Positions 34,720 through 44,300 of a DNA stretch of 64,000 nucleotides are shown in pieces. The DNA is from Myxococcota bacterium (GTDB taxonomy: Bacteria; Myxococcota_A; UBA9160; SMWR01): the NCBI GenBank assembly GCA_022447545.1, contig JAKVBI010000011.1:310001-374000 (forward strand). Reading direction: 5' to 3'. Within the stretch, counting starts at the first letter, position 1. Each line of letters starts with the position of its first letter. Made by a program: the position numbers and the translations under genes. Under the pieces are notes generated by a model. That model saw nothing but the letters and a program-made list of their open reading frames with translations. It had not been told where the DNA came from and did no database searches.

Positions 34720-35726
34720 CGGGTGCCACATCCGGCGCTCTCCCGCTCGACGAGGCGCTTGCGCGCCTCGTCACGCCGGACCGGCTCGAACACTGCTCGC
34801 CCCTACACGACCAGCCGCTGCTCGCCGTCGATCTGTCTACCGGGACAGGACCGAGTGCCAAGGCTCTCGAATCCCTGGCCCGGCATCTACCCTCCCTTCC
34901 CTGCCCCAGCGTGGCGATCCACGCCGACGCCGCCCCGCAACTCGCCAGCCACTTCGATGTCGTGCTCGAAGACTCGGACGCGCTTCCCGAACTGGCCGGG
35001 GCCATCGAACGCACCCCGCTCGCTTCCCTCGCACTGGTCCAGCTGTTGCGCCTCAATGAGTCGCAGGACGTCCGCGCGGGACTGGTCTGCGAATCCCTCG
35101 TGTATTCCATGCTCCAGGCGGGCCCCGAGTTTCAAGCATGGCTTGCCACACGACCCGCGCCGCGAACACGCGAAGCCAGCCGTGAGCCGGCGGTACTCGC
35201 GCGGCGAGAAGGCGACCACCTGCTGCTCGAACTCAACCGCAGCGAAAAACGCAATGCCTTCTCGGCGGAGATGCGCGATGCCCTGTGCGAGGGTCTCCAA
35301 CTCGCCCTGTGCGACCCCTCGATCTCGCGAGTTCGGTTGAGCGGCCTGGGGCCGTCATTCTGCAGTGGCGGAGACCTCGACGAGTTCGGAAGCTTCCCGG
35401 ATCCGGCCACGGCTCACGCCATCCGCACGACACGCAGCGCGGGTCGACTGCTGGACGGCTGTGCGGAGCGCGTCCAGTCGCGACTCCACGGCGCCTGCGT
35501 GGGGGCGGGGATCGAACTGCCCGCCTTCGGTCGCCACATCACCGCCCGACGCGACACCTTCTTCCAGCTCCCAGAAGTCTCCATGGGCCTGGTCCCGGGT
35601 GCCGGCGGAACCGTCAGCATTCTCAAGCGCATGGGCCGCCAGCGCACGGCCTGGCTCGCTCTCTCGGGCTCCCGCCTCGACAGCGAAACCGCACTTCGCT
35701 GGGGTCTGATCGACGCCTTGGAATAG
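34716..35726 (+). CDS. Enoyl-CoA hydratase/isomerase family protein with N-terminal extension
   Basis: Frame-consistent coding of about 336 residues. The last 175 form the crotonase domain: S-E-K-R-N-A-F-S, the oxyanion segment F-C-S-G-G-D-L-D, a glutamate in G-A-G-I-E-L and E in L-P-E-V-S-M-G-L-V-P-G-A-G-G, so both usual catalytic acids seem present. The first 150 or so residues (from about L-A-V-D-L-S-T-G) form an extra, crotonase-like but weakly conserved, segment. No ATG, GTG or TTG occurs in frame between 34515 and 34911; the boundary given starts at the codon overlapping the ligase stop. An unusual start, a frameshift or a sequence error is possible. Confidence 0.72.
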   Translation, partial: VAGATSGALPLDEALARLVTPDRLEHCSPLHDQPLLAVDLSTGTGPSAKALESLARHLPSLPCPSVAIHADAAPQLASHFDVVLEDSDALPELAGAIERTPLASLALVQLLRLNESQDVRAGLVCESLVYSMLQAGPEFQAWLATRPAPRTREASREPAVLARREGDHLLLELNRSEKRNAFSAEMRDALCEGLQLALCDPSISRVRLSGLGPSFCSGGDLDEFGSFPDPATAHAIRTTRSAGRLLDGCAERVQSRLHGACVGAGIELPAFGRHITARRDTFFQLPEVSMGLVPGAGGTVSILKRMGRQRTAWLALSGSRLDSETALRWGLIDALE

Positions 35727-35763
35727 AGCCCTCACCAATCGACCGCCAGCCGCCCGTCACGGC

Positions 35764-35769
35764 TAAAAT
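35764..35769 (+). promoter_or_regulatory. Candidate -10 TAAAAT before tandem CoA-transferase
   Basis: TAAAAT ends 34 nt before the TTG at 35804 in the 77-bp gap. It differs from TATAAT at one position. No good -35. Confidence 0.28.
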
Positions 35770-35803
35770 GAAGATCCTTCCAACCTGAACTCTGGAGACC
35801 CGC

Positions 35804-38182
35804 TTGATTCACGGCCTTCGCGACATTCGTGTGATCGACTTTTCTGACGAGATTGCCGGTCCCTACACCACCAAGCTCTTCGCCGACGCCGGTGCTGACG
35901 TGATCAAAGTCGAGCCTCCGGAAGGTGACCCCATGCGCACCTGGTCTGCTTCAGGGGCCGACCTCCAGGGGCAAGACGGCGCGTTCTTCCAGTTTCTTCA
36001 CACCCGCAAACGCTCGGTGATCGGACGACCCGAGGATCCGGAGATCCTGGCCCTGATCGAGGGCGCCGACCTGGTGGTCGAATCCTTCGAGCCCGGAGTG
36101 ATCGACGCCCTCGACCTCACGAACCGCTTTCCCGGACTGGTCGTGCTGTCCATCTCGCCGTGGGGCCGCGGCGGGCCCTACACCGGTAGACCGGCCACGG
36201 AATTCACCATTCAAGCCGAGTGCGGATCCATCGCGGGCCGCGGCCTGCCGAGCCAGCCGCCCATCATGGCCGGTGGACGGATCACCGAGTGGGTGGGCGG
36301 CACCTTCGCGGCCGTGGCTGCCCAGTCCGCCGTGCGACGGGCCCAACAAACGGGACACGGCGAGCACATCGACTTCTCGCTGTTGGAAGTCATGAACATC
36401 GCCTCGACTTCCCACAGCGACCTGATGGACAGCATGGTGGGACGACGAGACGTGGTGGGTCCGATTCGAACGGTGGAAATTCCGTCCATCGAGCCCACGG
36501 CCGACGGTTGGGTGGGCTTCAACACCAACTCGAGGCAGCAGTACAACGACTTCCTCGTCCTGATCGAACGCCCGGACCTGCTGGACGATGAGGAATTCCC
36601 GACCATCGTTGGACGGTGGGCCCGCGCCGACGAGTGGAACGAGATCGTGCGCACCTACACCCGCAAACACACCACGAACGACATCGTGGAGAAGGCCTCG
36701 CTCCTGCGGATTCCAGTCGCCCCCGTCAACGATGGGAAATCGGTACTCGAACACCCCCACTTCCAGGCCCGCGGTGTTTTCCTCGAGAACCCGGGTGGGG
36801 GCTTCCTCCAGCCGCGCCCGTCGTGGCGCATCAATGGCGAAACCGCCCGTCCCCTCGTGCCGGCGCCCGCACTCGGGGAGCACGACGGCCAGATCGAGGC
36901 ACACGAGCGGGCAAGCGCCTCGGTGCCCAGGCCTCCTGAGGGAGAGCCTCCGCTTCCGCTCGAGGGCATCCGCGTCCTCGATGCCACAGCCTGGTGGGCC
37001 GGGCCCTCATCGACCCAGATGCTCGGATACCTGGGGGCCGAGGTGATCCACCTCGAGGCCATTCAACGCCTGGATGGCATGCGCATGATGGGCGGCACAT
37101 TCGCTCACGTGAATCCGCGCTGGTATGAGATGAGTGGCATCTACCTCGCGGCGAACAACAACAAACTGGGACTGACCCTCGATCTCAACCAGGACGAGGG
37201 GCTCGAACTCGCGCGTTCGTTGATTTCACGCTGCGACGTGTTCGTTGAAAACTTCTCGCCGCGGGTGGTCGAAAAGTTCGATCTCGACTGGGACACCGTC
37301 CACGCCCTGAACCCGGCCACGGTCATGGTCCGGATGCCGGCATTCGGACTCGACGGCCCCTGGCGCGACAACGTGGGGTTTGCCCAGACCATGGAACAGA
37401 TGTCGGGTCTGGCCTGGCTCACGGGTCACGTCGACGATCAACCCCGCATTCAACGCGGTCCCTGCGATCCCCTGGCGGGCATGCACGCCGCTTTCGCGGC
37501 ACTGGTCGGTCTGGCCCAACGCGACGAGACCGGCCTCGGGAGCCTGCTCGAATGCACCATGGTCGAAGGCGCCCTCAACGCGGCCTCTGAACAGCTGGTG
37601 GAATACAGCGCCTACGGTGCGGTGCTCCAGCGCGACGGCAACCGGGCCCCCTACGCCGCCCCGCAGGGGGTGTATGCCTGTGCGGGCGTGGAGCAATGGC
37701 TGGCGCTGTCCATTGCCAACGACGACCAGTGGCGGGCCCTGGTGGGCGCCCTGGGCAATCCGAGTTGGGCCTCGAACTCCGAGTTGGCAACGCATGCCGG
37801 TCGCCGGGCCGCCCACGACACCCTCGACGCAGAGCTGTCGGCCTGGGCGGCCGATCGGGACCTGTCGTCCACCGTGGAGAAACTGGTGGCACTGGGCATT
37901 CCCGCGGCGCCCGTGTATCCGGGGACCAAGGCCAGTCTCCATCCACAAATGGCCGCACGCGAGTTCTTCGAGACCATGCGGCATCCGGTGGCCGGCGAGC
38001 ACCCCATGGCCACCGTGCCGTTCCGCTTCGTCTCACGCAAACAGCCCTGGCTACGCTTTCCCGCACCAACCGTGGGGCAACACAATCGCCAGATTCTGGG
38101 CGACCTGCTCGGAAAGTCCGAAGCGGAGATCAGCGCCCTGGAAGAGCGGGAAGTCATCGGAACCACACCGCTCGGACTCTAA
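35804..38182 (+). CDS. Tandem-domain CaiB/BaiF CoA-transferase
   Basis: A 792-residue protein made of two full CoA-transferase units (about 1-375 and 385-792), each opening with a Rossmann-like strand (I-R-V-I-D-F-S-D-E-I-A-G-P and I-R-V-L-D-A-T-A-W-W-A-G-P). The first half keeps the catalytic aspartate, D190, in G-E-H-I-D-F-S-L-L-E; the second half has glutamate E583 there (G-S-L-L-E-C-T-M-V-E-G). The second unit may be structural or have altered chemistry. Start is TTG at 35804 with GGAG before it. It likely works with the ligase and hydratase of the same run. Confidence 0.92.
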   Translation: MIHGLRDIRVIDFSDEIAGPYTTKLFADAGADVIKVEPPEGDPMRTWSASGADLQGQDGAFFQFLHTRKRSVIGRPEDPEILALIEGADLVVESFEPGVIDALDLTNRFPGLVVLSISPWGRGGPYTGRPATEFTIQAECGSIAGRGLPSQPPIMAGGRITEWVGGTFAAVAAQSAVRRAQQTGHGEHIDFSLLEVMNIASTSHSDLMDSMVGRRDVVGPIRTVEIPSIEPTADGWVGFNTNSRQQYNDFLVLIERPDLLDDEEFPTIVGRWARADEWNEIVRTYTRKHTTNDIVEKASLLRIPVAPVNDGKSVLEHPHFQARGVFLENPGGGFLQPRPSWRINGETARPLVPAPALGEHDGQIEAHERASASVPRPPEGEPPLPLEGIRVLDATAWWAGPSSTQMLGYLGAEVIHLEAIQRLDGMRMMGGTFAHVNPRWYEMSGIYLAANNNKLGLTLDLNQDEGLELARSLISRCDVFVENFSPRVVEKFDLDWDTVHALNPATVMVRMPAFGLDGPWRDNVGFAQTMEQMSGLAWLTGHVDDQPRIQRGPCDPLAGMHAAFAALVGLAQRDETGLGSLLECTMVEGALNAASEQLVEYSAYGAVLQRDGNRAPYAAPQGVYACAGVEQWLALSIANDDQWRALVGALGNPSWASNSELATHAGRRAAHDTLDAELSAWAADRDLSSTVEKLVALGIPAAPVYPGTKASLHPQMAAREFFETMRHPVAGEHPMATVPFRFVSRKQPWLRFPAPTVGQHNRQILGDLLGKSEAEISALEEREVIGTTPLGL

Positions 38183-38229
38183 GCGCCGGGGCCCCCTCCC
38201 CTGCCCCAGAAGAGGACCGGAGAAACGAC

Positions 38230-38745
38230 ATGGCGGATCGGAATTCCCTCGAGCATCGAATCGACCAACTCGAAAAGCGCCTGCAGGTCGCCGAGGACGT
38301 GAATGCCATCAGCCAACTCAAGGCCCACTACGGTGAGCTGACCGATGCGCGCTACCACGTGCCCGACAGTCCGGATCGCGAAGTCCAACTCAGCGCCCTC
38401 GCCGAGCGCATCACGACCCTGTTCAGTCCCGACGCCATCTGGGACGGAGGGCCGGGGCTCGGGATCTGTGAGGGACGTGCTGCCATCCGGGAACGCTTCG
38501 AGCAACCCGCCATGCGCTTTGCCCAACATTTCTTCGTGAAGCCCCGCATTGCCATCGACGGGGACCGAGCCACAGGGCGCTGGGACATTCTCGCGCCGTG
38601 CACGAGCCTGAAGGGGCGACCCTACTGGATGGCCGGTGTCGAAGATGACGAGTACGTTCGCTTGGACGGTGTCTGGCTGCACAGCCGCATGAAACTCGAC
38701 CTCATCTTCATGGCCCCGTATGAGGACGGATGGGCGCGAGTCTGA
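38230..38745 (+). CDS. SnoaL-like / NTF2-family protein
   Basis: A 171-residue protein with an N-terminal coiled-coil-like stretch (H-R-I-D-Q-L-E-K-R-L-Q), then the SnoaL signature region L-F-S-P-D-A-I-W-D-G-G and late strands ending in S-R-M-K-L-D-L-I-F. GGAG precedes the ATG at 38230. It follows the tandem CoA-transferase by 47 nt. It is the third SnoaL-type protein in the window, each next to oxidoreductase or CoA genes; likely a small hydratase/isomerase partner, but not provable. Confidence 0.83.
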   Translation: MADRNSLEHRIDQLEKRLQVAEDVNAISQLKAHYGELTDARYHVPDSPDREVQLSALAERITTLFSPDAIWDGGPGLGICEGRAAIRERFEQPAMRFAQHFFVKPRIAIDGDRATGRWDILAPCTSLKGRPYWMAGVEDDEYVRLDGVWLHSRMKLDLIFMAPYEDGWARV

Positions 38746-38818
38746 CATCCTTCAACCCTTCCCGATTTCGCTTCAACACCGGTTTCTGCTCGATGGACTG
38801 CAAATGGAGGTCTGGCTG

Positions 38819-39586
38819 ATGACGGACGATGAGCGAATTCTGGACCTCGAGGGAGTCCGAAATTTCCGCGATGCGGGTGGTTACACGACCCGAGATGGCC
38901 AGCGCGTGCGAACCCGCCGCTTGTTCCGCAGCGGACACCTCGCGGGCGCCACCGCCGAGGACTGGAAGCAGATTGCGGCCCTGGGCATCGAACTCGTGAT
39001 CGACTTCCGCGTGGATGGCGACATCTCGAGTGACGGAGCCACTGCACTGCCCGGGAATCTCGAGCACGTGAACCTGCCCATTGGTGACCCGGCTGGGGCC
39101 AGCGACATTCGCGCCACCATGGAGCGAGGAGATCTGGCGGAAATCGAACGAGCGTTTGCCAATGGACGCGCCGTCGAAGTGATGTGCCGGGCCGCCAACT
39201 CCCTCGTGCGGGATCGCACCGAAGTCTACGGCCGCATGCTCCAGTACCTGGCAACCCCCGGCGTAGGGCCGGCTCTGATCCACTGTTCGGCGGGGAAGGA
39301 CCGCACGGGCTGGGGGGCGACGCTCACACTGACGGCCCTGGGAGTGGACCGCGAGACCGTGGCCCGCGAATACCTGCTCAGCAATCAGGCCCTCCACTCC
39401 TTCACGCCATCCGCCGAAGCACCCCCAGAATGGCTGCGTCCCCTGATGGAGGTGCGCGCCGATTACATCGAAGCCTCCTTCGCCGCCGTCGAAGAGCACT
39501 GGGGCGGATTCGACGGCTATCTGCAAAAGGGGCTCGGTTTCAGCGAGGAGGATCTCGGTCGACTGCGAGAGAATCTGCTCGAGTAA
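38819..39586 (+). CDS. Tyrosine-protein phosphatase (Y_phosphatase3 type)
   Basis: A 255-residue dual-specificity-like phosphatase. N-R-x-F-R-D-type motif at the start (V-R-N-F-R-D-A-G-G-Y), the general acid in V-I-D-F-R, and the catalytic C-x5-R loop H-C-S-A-G-K-D-R-T-G are all intact. Family members remove phosphate from tyrosine or phosphoinositides. I chose the ATG at 38819, which has GGAGG 8 nt before it, over starts at 38804 and 38720. Its last 47 nt overlap the end of the convergent GT-C-like gene. Substrate unknown; last gene of the CoA module run. Confidence 0.9.
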   Translation: MTDDERILDLEGVRNFRDAGGYTTRDGQRVRTRRLFRSGHLAGATAEDWKQIAALGIELVIDFRVDGDISSDGATALPGNLEHVNLPIGDPAGASDIRATMERGDLAEIERAFANGRAVEVMCRAANSLVRDRTEVYGRMLQYLATPGVGPALIHCSAGKDRTGWGATLTLTALGVDRETVAREYLLSNQALHSFTPSAEAPPEWLRPLMEVRADYIEASFAAVEEHWGGFDGYLQKGLGFSEEDLGRLRENLLE

Positions 39587-41189
39587 CGTCGGCGTCGCCC
39601 GTGCGCCGCACGAGCCGTGCCACGATGGGTCTTCCAGGAAGACCCTGCGCCCGCCGTGACCCCACTTCCTGGAAAACGCCGCTCAGACGGTTCAACGGGT
39701 AGAAGGGCTCGTCGTAGGGAAAGAACACCCGGGCACTGACGAAGACGAAATCACAGCGCGACAGATAGTCGTCGAAAGTCGACTGAGCCACACGCCCAGG
39801 CGGCGGATACAGCCCCACCCGCCCCGAACGCAGCGTCAGTTCCATGGGATCCGTGGCGAACACGCAGGCCCCGGGCTCCACCCACGCGGGCAACGTCTGC
39901 ATGGCTTCGACAATGGCCTGACGAAACCAAGCATCGAGTTCGGCCTGCTTCAGAGAACGGCGGGTGTACCAGCGCGGAGTGTGGGTAAAGGCCTCGTAGG
40001 TCCGATCCCTGGACTCAACGAAGCGAGTCGCCACGAACGAACAACCGGGCAGGACCAGCACCCCGATCAGCACCGCAGCGACCGCCCGTACCCGACCCGC
40101 TTCCCAGCCGGCCAGGCGCCTTCCCACCAGCGCCGCGCCTTCGAGGGCGAAAACGAGGAGCAATGGAGTTATGACGTAGAGAAAACGACTCGCGTGGGCC
40201 GGAAAGGGCCAGGCCACGATCATCCCCAGATAGGTCACCACATAGACGGCCGAGGGATCGCGAGCCCGAAGGCGGGGGGCAAAGCCCAACAGCGACAAGC
40301 CGCCCACGATCCAGGCTCCAATGCGCTGCGGCAGCCCCGGGTGCAGAGAGAAGGTCGTCTCCCAGGCCGTAGCCAGCGCCTGTAACTGCGCCACACCTGC
40401 GAGCCATACGGCTGCCAGCCCCGATGTCGAAAAGGCCGCCAGGCGGCTCGAGTAGGCATCCTCGTAGGTCTGACCAAAACCAGCCAGGCTCTTGAGAACG
40501 AGCCAGGCCAGCAGCGGTGCCACCGCCACGACAGCCAAACGCCAAGCCCTCCGGCCCTCACGACGCCAGAGGATCAGACCGCCGCTGACAAGCAGCGCCA
40601 CAGCAGCCGAGCGCGTGAGCAGCGCCAACGCCAGCATGATGGAGGCCGTGCGAAGTGCGCGGCGGCGCGGGTCGGGGTCCGTCTCGACGCCGCTCCGCTC
40701 CAGGGCAGCCAGATACAACAACGAGAGCCACAGGTACAGGTTTTCGCTCAGACTCTCGAGGGCGATCATCAGGGTGCTCGGCGATAACGCGAAGGTGGCC
40801 GTCAAACCCGCCGCCGGCCAAAACCCCAGCGACTCCCGTTGCCACTGAAACAGCGCCCATAGGGCTCCGAGCAGACAGGTGGCCGTGAGGGCGTGAGTCC
40901 AGGCGATCCCCGACGAGCCCCCCAGAAGAGCGAGCAAAAGCGGGTGGAGAGGCGGGAACATGGCGACTTCCATGCCCCGTTGGGCGGAAGCGCCGATCTC
41001 GCCGGTGGGAAGCGACGCAAGATAATCGGCCATCAAGAGATAGATCCGGGTGTCCGGCGAGCCGCCGACCTCCCACGACCAGGTGAAGACGTAGAGTCCG
41101 GTGGCATAGAGGCCCGACGCCGCCACCAGCAACGCCTTGGCGCCCCCCCCTGTGTGCTCGCGCATACGATCCGAGTCTATCAGTCCCAT
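39540..41189 (-). CDS. GT-C-like integral membrane glycosyltransferase (GT39/PMT-like)
   Basis: A 549-residue protein with about ten hydrophobic helices followed by a soluble C-terminal part of about 170 residues. The first loop has the acidic G-G-S-P-D-T-R-I-Y motif expected of GT-C glycosyltransferases, and E-S-L-S-E-N-L-Y recalls the second conserved loop. Such enzymes use polyprenyl-phosphate sugars at the outer membrane face of the inner membrane. Start is ATG at 41189, or ATG at 41165; neither has a strong ribosome site. It is divergent from the oxidoreductase at 41371 and overlaps the phosphatase by 47 nt at its 3' end. Confidence 0.72.
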   Translation of the reverse strand: MGLIDSDRMREHTGGGAKALLVAASGLYATGLYVFTWSWEVGGSPDTRIYLLMADYLASLPTGEIGASAQRGMEVAMFPPLHPLLLALLGGSSGIAWTHALTATCLLGALWALFQWQRESLGFWPAAGLTATFALSPSTLMIALESLSENLYLWLSLLYLAALERSGVETDPDPRRRALRTASIMLALALLTRSAAVALLVSGGLILWRREGRRAWRLAVVAVAPLLAWLVLKSLAGFGQTYEDAYSSRLAAFSTSGLAAVWLAGVAQLQALATAWETTFSLHPGLPQRIGAWIVGGLSLLGFAPRLRARDPSAVYVVTYLGMIVAWPFPAHASRFLYVITPLLLVFALEGAALVGRRLAGWEAGRVRAVAAVLIGVLVLPGCSFVATRFVESRDRTYEAFTHTPRWYTRRSLKQAELDAWFRQAIVEAMQTLPAWVEPGACVFATDPMELTLRSGRVGLYPPPGRVAQSTFDDYLSRCDFVFVSARVFFPYDEPFYPLNRLSGVFQEVGSRRAQGLPGRPIVARLVRRTGDADVTRADSLAVDRDPPR

Positions 41190-41254
41190 CCGAAGGCCGG
41201 AAACACCCCCTCTGGAGCCCGGCCCGTTTCTTCACGCCCATTGTCGCGGCGGGC

Positions 41255-41260
41255 TATGAT
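41255..41260 (+). promoter_or_regulatory. Candidate -10 TATGAT before the oxidoreductase gene
   Basis: TATGAT lies 111 nt before the ATG at 41371 in the 181-bp divergent gap. A TTCACG at 41230-41235 might act as a distant -35 (19-bp spacing). Weak. Confidence 0.25.
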
Positions 41261-41370
41261 GGCCCGACCGATCCCCGATTGCCGCTGAAGGTCGCCTTCC
41301 CACCACACCCAGGATGGAGTGAGCGAATCGGCCAAACCTGGGGAGACGAGACGCCAAACAGGAGCCACCG

Positions 41371-44300
41371 ATGGAACCGAGCCAAACCGACGGCCCGACC
41401 TCACCCCCCAACTTCGACGCTCATTACGAACTCAACGATCGTTATCGCCTCCAGTCGGGGCGCGTCTTTCTCACCGGCACCCAGGCGCTGACCCGGCTGC
41501 CCATGATGCAGCGTCAACGGGACCTGGCCGCGGGCCTCAACACTGCGGGTTTCATTTCAGGCTATCGGGGCTCCCCGCTGGGGAACTACGACATGGCGCT
41601 CTGGCAGGCCCAGGACTTCCTTGAACAGAACGAGATCGTCTTCAAATCGGGCATCAACGAGGACATGGCCGCCACGGCCGTCTGGGGATCCCAACAGACT
41701 CGCGTCCTGGGCAACCCGCGCTTCGACGGTGTGTTCGGTATCTGGTACGGCAAGGGTCCGGGCGTGGACCGCTCGGGAGACGCCCTCAAGCACGGCAACT
41801 ACGCGGGCTCGGGTCCCAACGGAGGCGTGCTGGTTCTGTGCGGCGACGACCCGGGTGCCAAGTCGTCTTCCGTGGCTCACCAGAGCGAGCAGGCCATGGT
41901 CCACATGGGGATTCCGGTCCTCAACCCTTCCAACGTCCAGGAGTACCTCGATCTCGGACTCTACGGCTTTGCGCTCTCCCGCTACTCGGGCTGCTGGGTG
42001 GCCTTCAAGTGCCTCACGGACACCGTCGAGAGTTCCGCCTCGGTTTCGGTGGATCCCGATCGCATCCAGATCGTAGAACCCGACGACTACGAGATGCCCG
42101 AGGGGGGCCTCAACCTGGGTGCTGGGGGATTCAATCCCGCCCAGGCCGAGCAACGCGTGTACGAAGAGCGCCTGCCCGCCGTCCAAGCCTTCGTGCGTGC
42201 CAATGGACTCGACCGGGTGGTGGTGGACTCCTCCCAACGCCGCCTGGGCATCGTCACCACCGGCAAGGCATACCTCGACGTGCGTCAAGCTCTGGACGAA
42301 CTCGGGATCGACGAGCAGCGCGCGGAATCCCTGGGACTCTCGATCTACAAGGTGGCCCTGACCTGGCCACTCGAGCCCATCAACGCCTTGCGGTTTGCAG
42401 AGGGCCTCGACGAGATCATCGTGGTGGAGGAGAAACGCCCGCTGATCGAAGAACAACTCGCAGCCATCCTCTATAACCAGCAAAGCCGCCCGAAGCTCTA
42501 CGGCAAACGCGACGGCAACGGAAACGTTCTCCTTTCGAGTACCGGTGAACTCTCGCCCGCCGCCGTGGGCAAGGCCCTTCGAAGTTGGCTTTCCCATGCA
42601 GCCCCCGGCCAGGTAGAACCGGAACCTGTGGCCAGCCTGCCCGTGGTACAAGCCCAGGGCCCGAATGCGGGCCTCGTCCGGATGGCGAGCTTCTGTTCGG
42701 GGTGCCCCCACAACTCCTCCACTGTCGTGCCCGAAGGCAGCGCCGCCATGGGTGGAATCGGCTGCCACGGCATGGTGGTGTGGCACCCGAAGCGAAACAC
42801 CATCGCCATCACACACATGGGTGGCGAAGGAGCCACCTGGATCGGAGCATCGCCTTTCATCGACCGGACCCACATCTTCCAGAACATGGGAGACGGCACC
42901 TATTTCCACTCGGGTCTGCTCGCCATTCGCGCAGCCGTCGCCGCCGACGCCAACATGACCTACAAGGTGCTCGTCAATGGCGCCGTCGCCATGACCGGTG
43001 GCCAGCCCATCGAGGGCGAGTCCATGGACGGCGAAATCACCACTCCCGAAATCGCCCACCAGTTGCGCGCCGAGGGAATCGACCGCATCGCGATCCTGAG
43101 TAACGACATCGAGAAGTATTCAGAAGGGTCCTTTCCGACAGGAACGACGATCCATCATCGTGACGAGATCGACCGGGTGCAGCGAGAGATTCGCGAGGTA
43201 CGCGGTGTCACCGCCATCGTCTACGACCAGACCTGCGCGGCGGAAGCGCGACGCTTGCGCAAACGCGGCGAGTTCGACGACCCCGATCGGCGCATCGTGA
43301 TCAATGAAGCCGTATGCGAGGGTTGCGGAGACTGCAGCGTGCAGAGTAACTGCATCGCCGTCGAGCCCGTGGAAACCGAGTTCGGTCGCAAACGTAAGAT
43401 CAACCAGAGTGGCTGCAACAAGGACTTCTCGTGCACCAAGGGCTACTGCCCGAGCTTCGCCAGCATCTATGGAGGCCAACTTCGCAAAGCCGAGGTCAAG
43501 GGAACCGACTCGGGCGACGACACACTTTTCGCCCAGTTGCCCGAGCCCCTGGTCGCCGACACCCGGGAGCCGTTCAACGCGCTGGTGGTGGGGATCGGCG
43601 GCACGGGGGTCGTGACCGTGGGCGCTCTGCTCGGCATGGCGGCCCATCTCGAGGGGAAGGGCTGCTCACTACTCGACCTCACGGGTCTCTCTCAAAAGAA
43701 CGGCCCCGTCTTCAGCCACATCCGCATCGCAGACGAGGGCGACACCATCCACGCCACACGAATTGGCCTGGGCTCGGCGGACCTGGTGCTGGGGTGCGAC
43801 ATCGTCAGTACTTCCGGCGCCGAGGGCCTGCCAAAGATGAAGGACGGCCGCACCACGGCCATCGTCAACACCCACCTGTCACCCACGGCAGACTTCACCG
43901 TCGCCCCAGACCTCGACCTCTCCACCCTGGCCATGCAGGACTCGATCCGCGGCGCCGCCGGCCAGGAGAGTTCCCACTTCATCGAAGCAACGCGTCTGGC
44001 CACGGCGCTGATGGGAGACGCCATCGCGTCCAACCTGTTCCTGCTGGGATACGCGATGCAACTGGGCCGGATCCCAGTGCACCGCGCCAGCCTCGAACGC
44101 GCCATCGAGTTGAACGGCCGCTCCATCGAAATGAACAAACGAGCCATTCAATGGGGCCGCCTGGCGGCGGTGGATTTCGAGGCCGTCGAGCGGGCTGCAA
44201 AACCCGGCATGCGGGAGTCCGAGACCCGAGAGGCAGCCAAGAGCCTGGAGGATGTCGTCGCACTACGGGTCGCTGCACTCGTCGACTACCAGGACGAGGA

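Noticed and set aside
34723-35340. GTG start at 34723 for the hydratase
   Set aside because: It is in another frame, whose translation has no crotonase motif and is Pro/Arg/Ser-rich.
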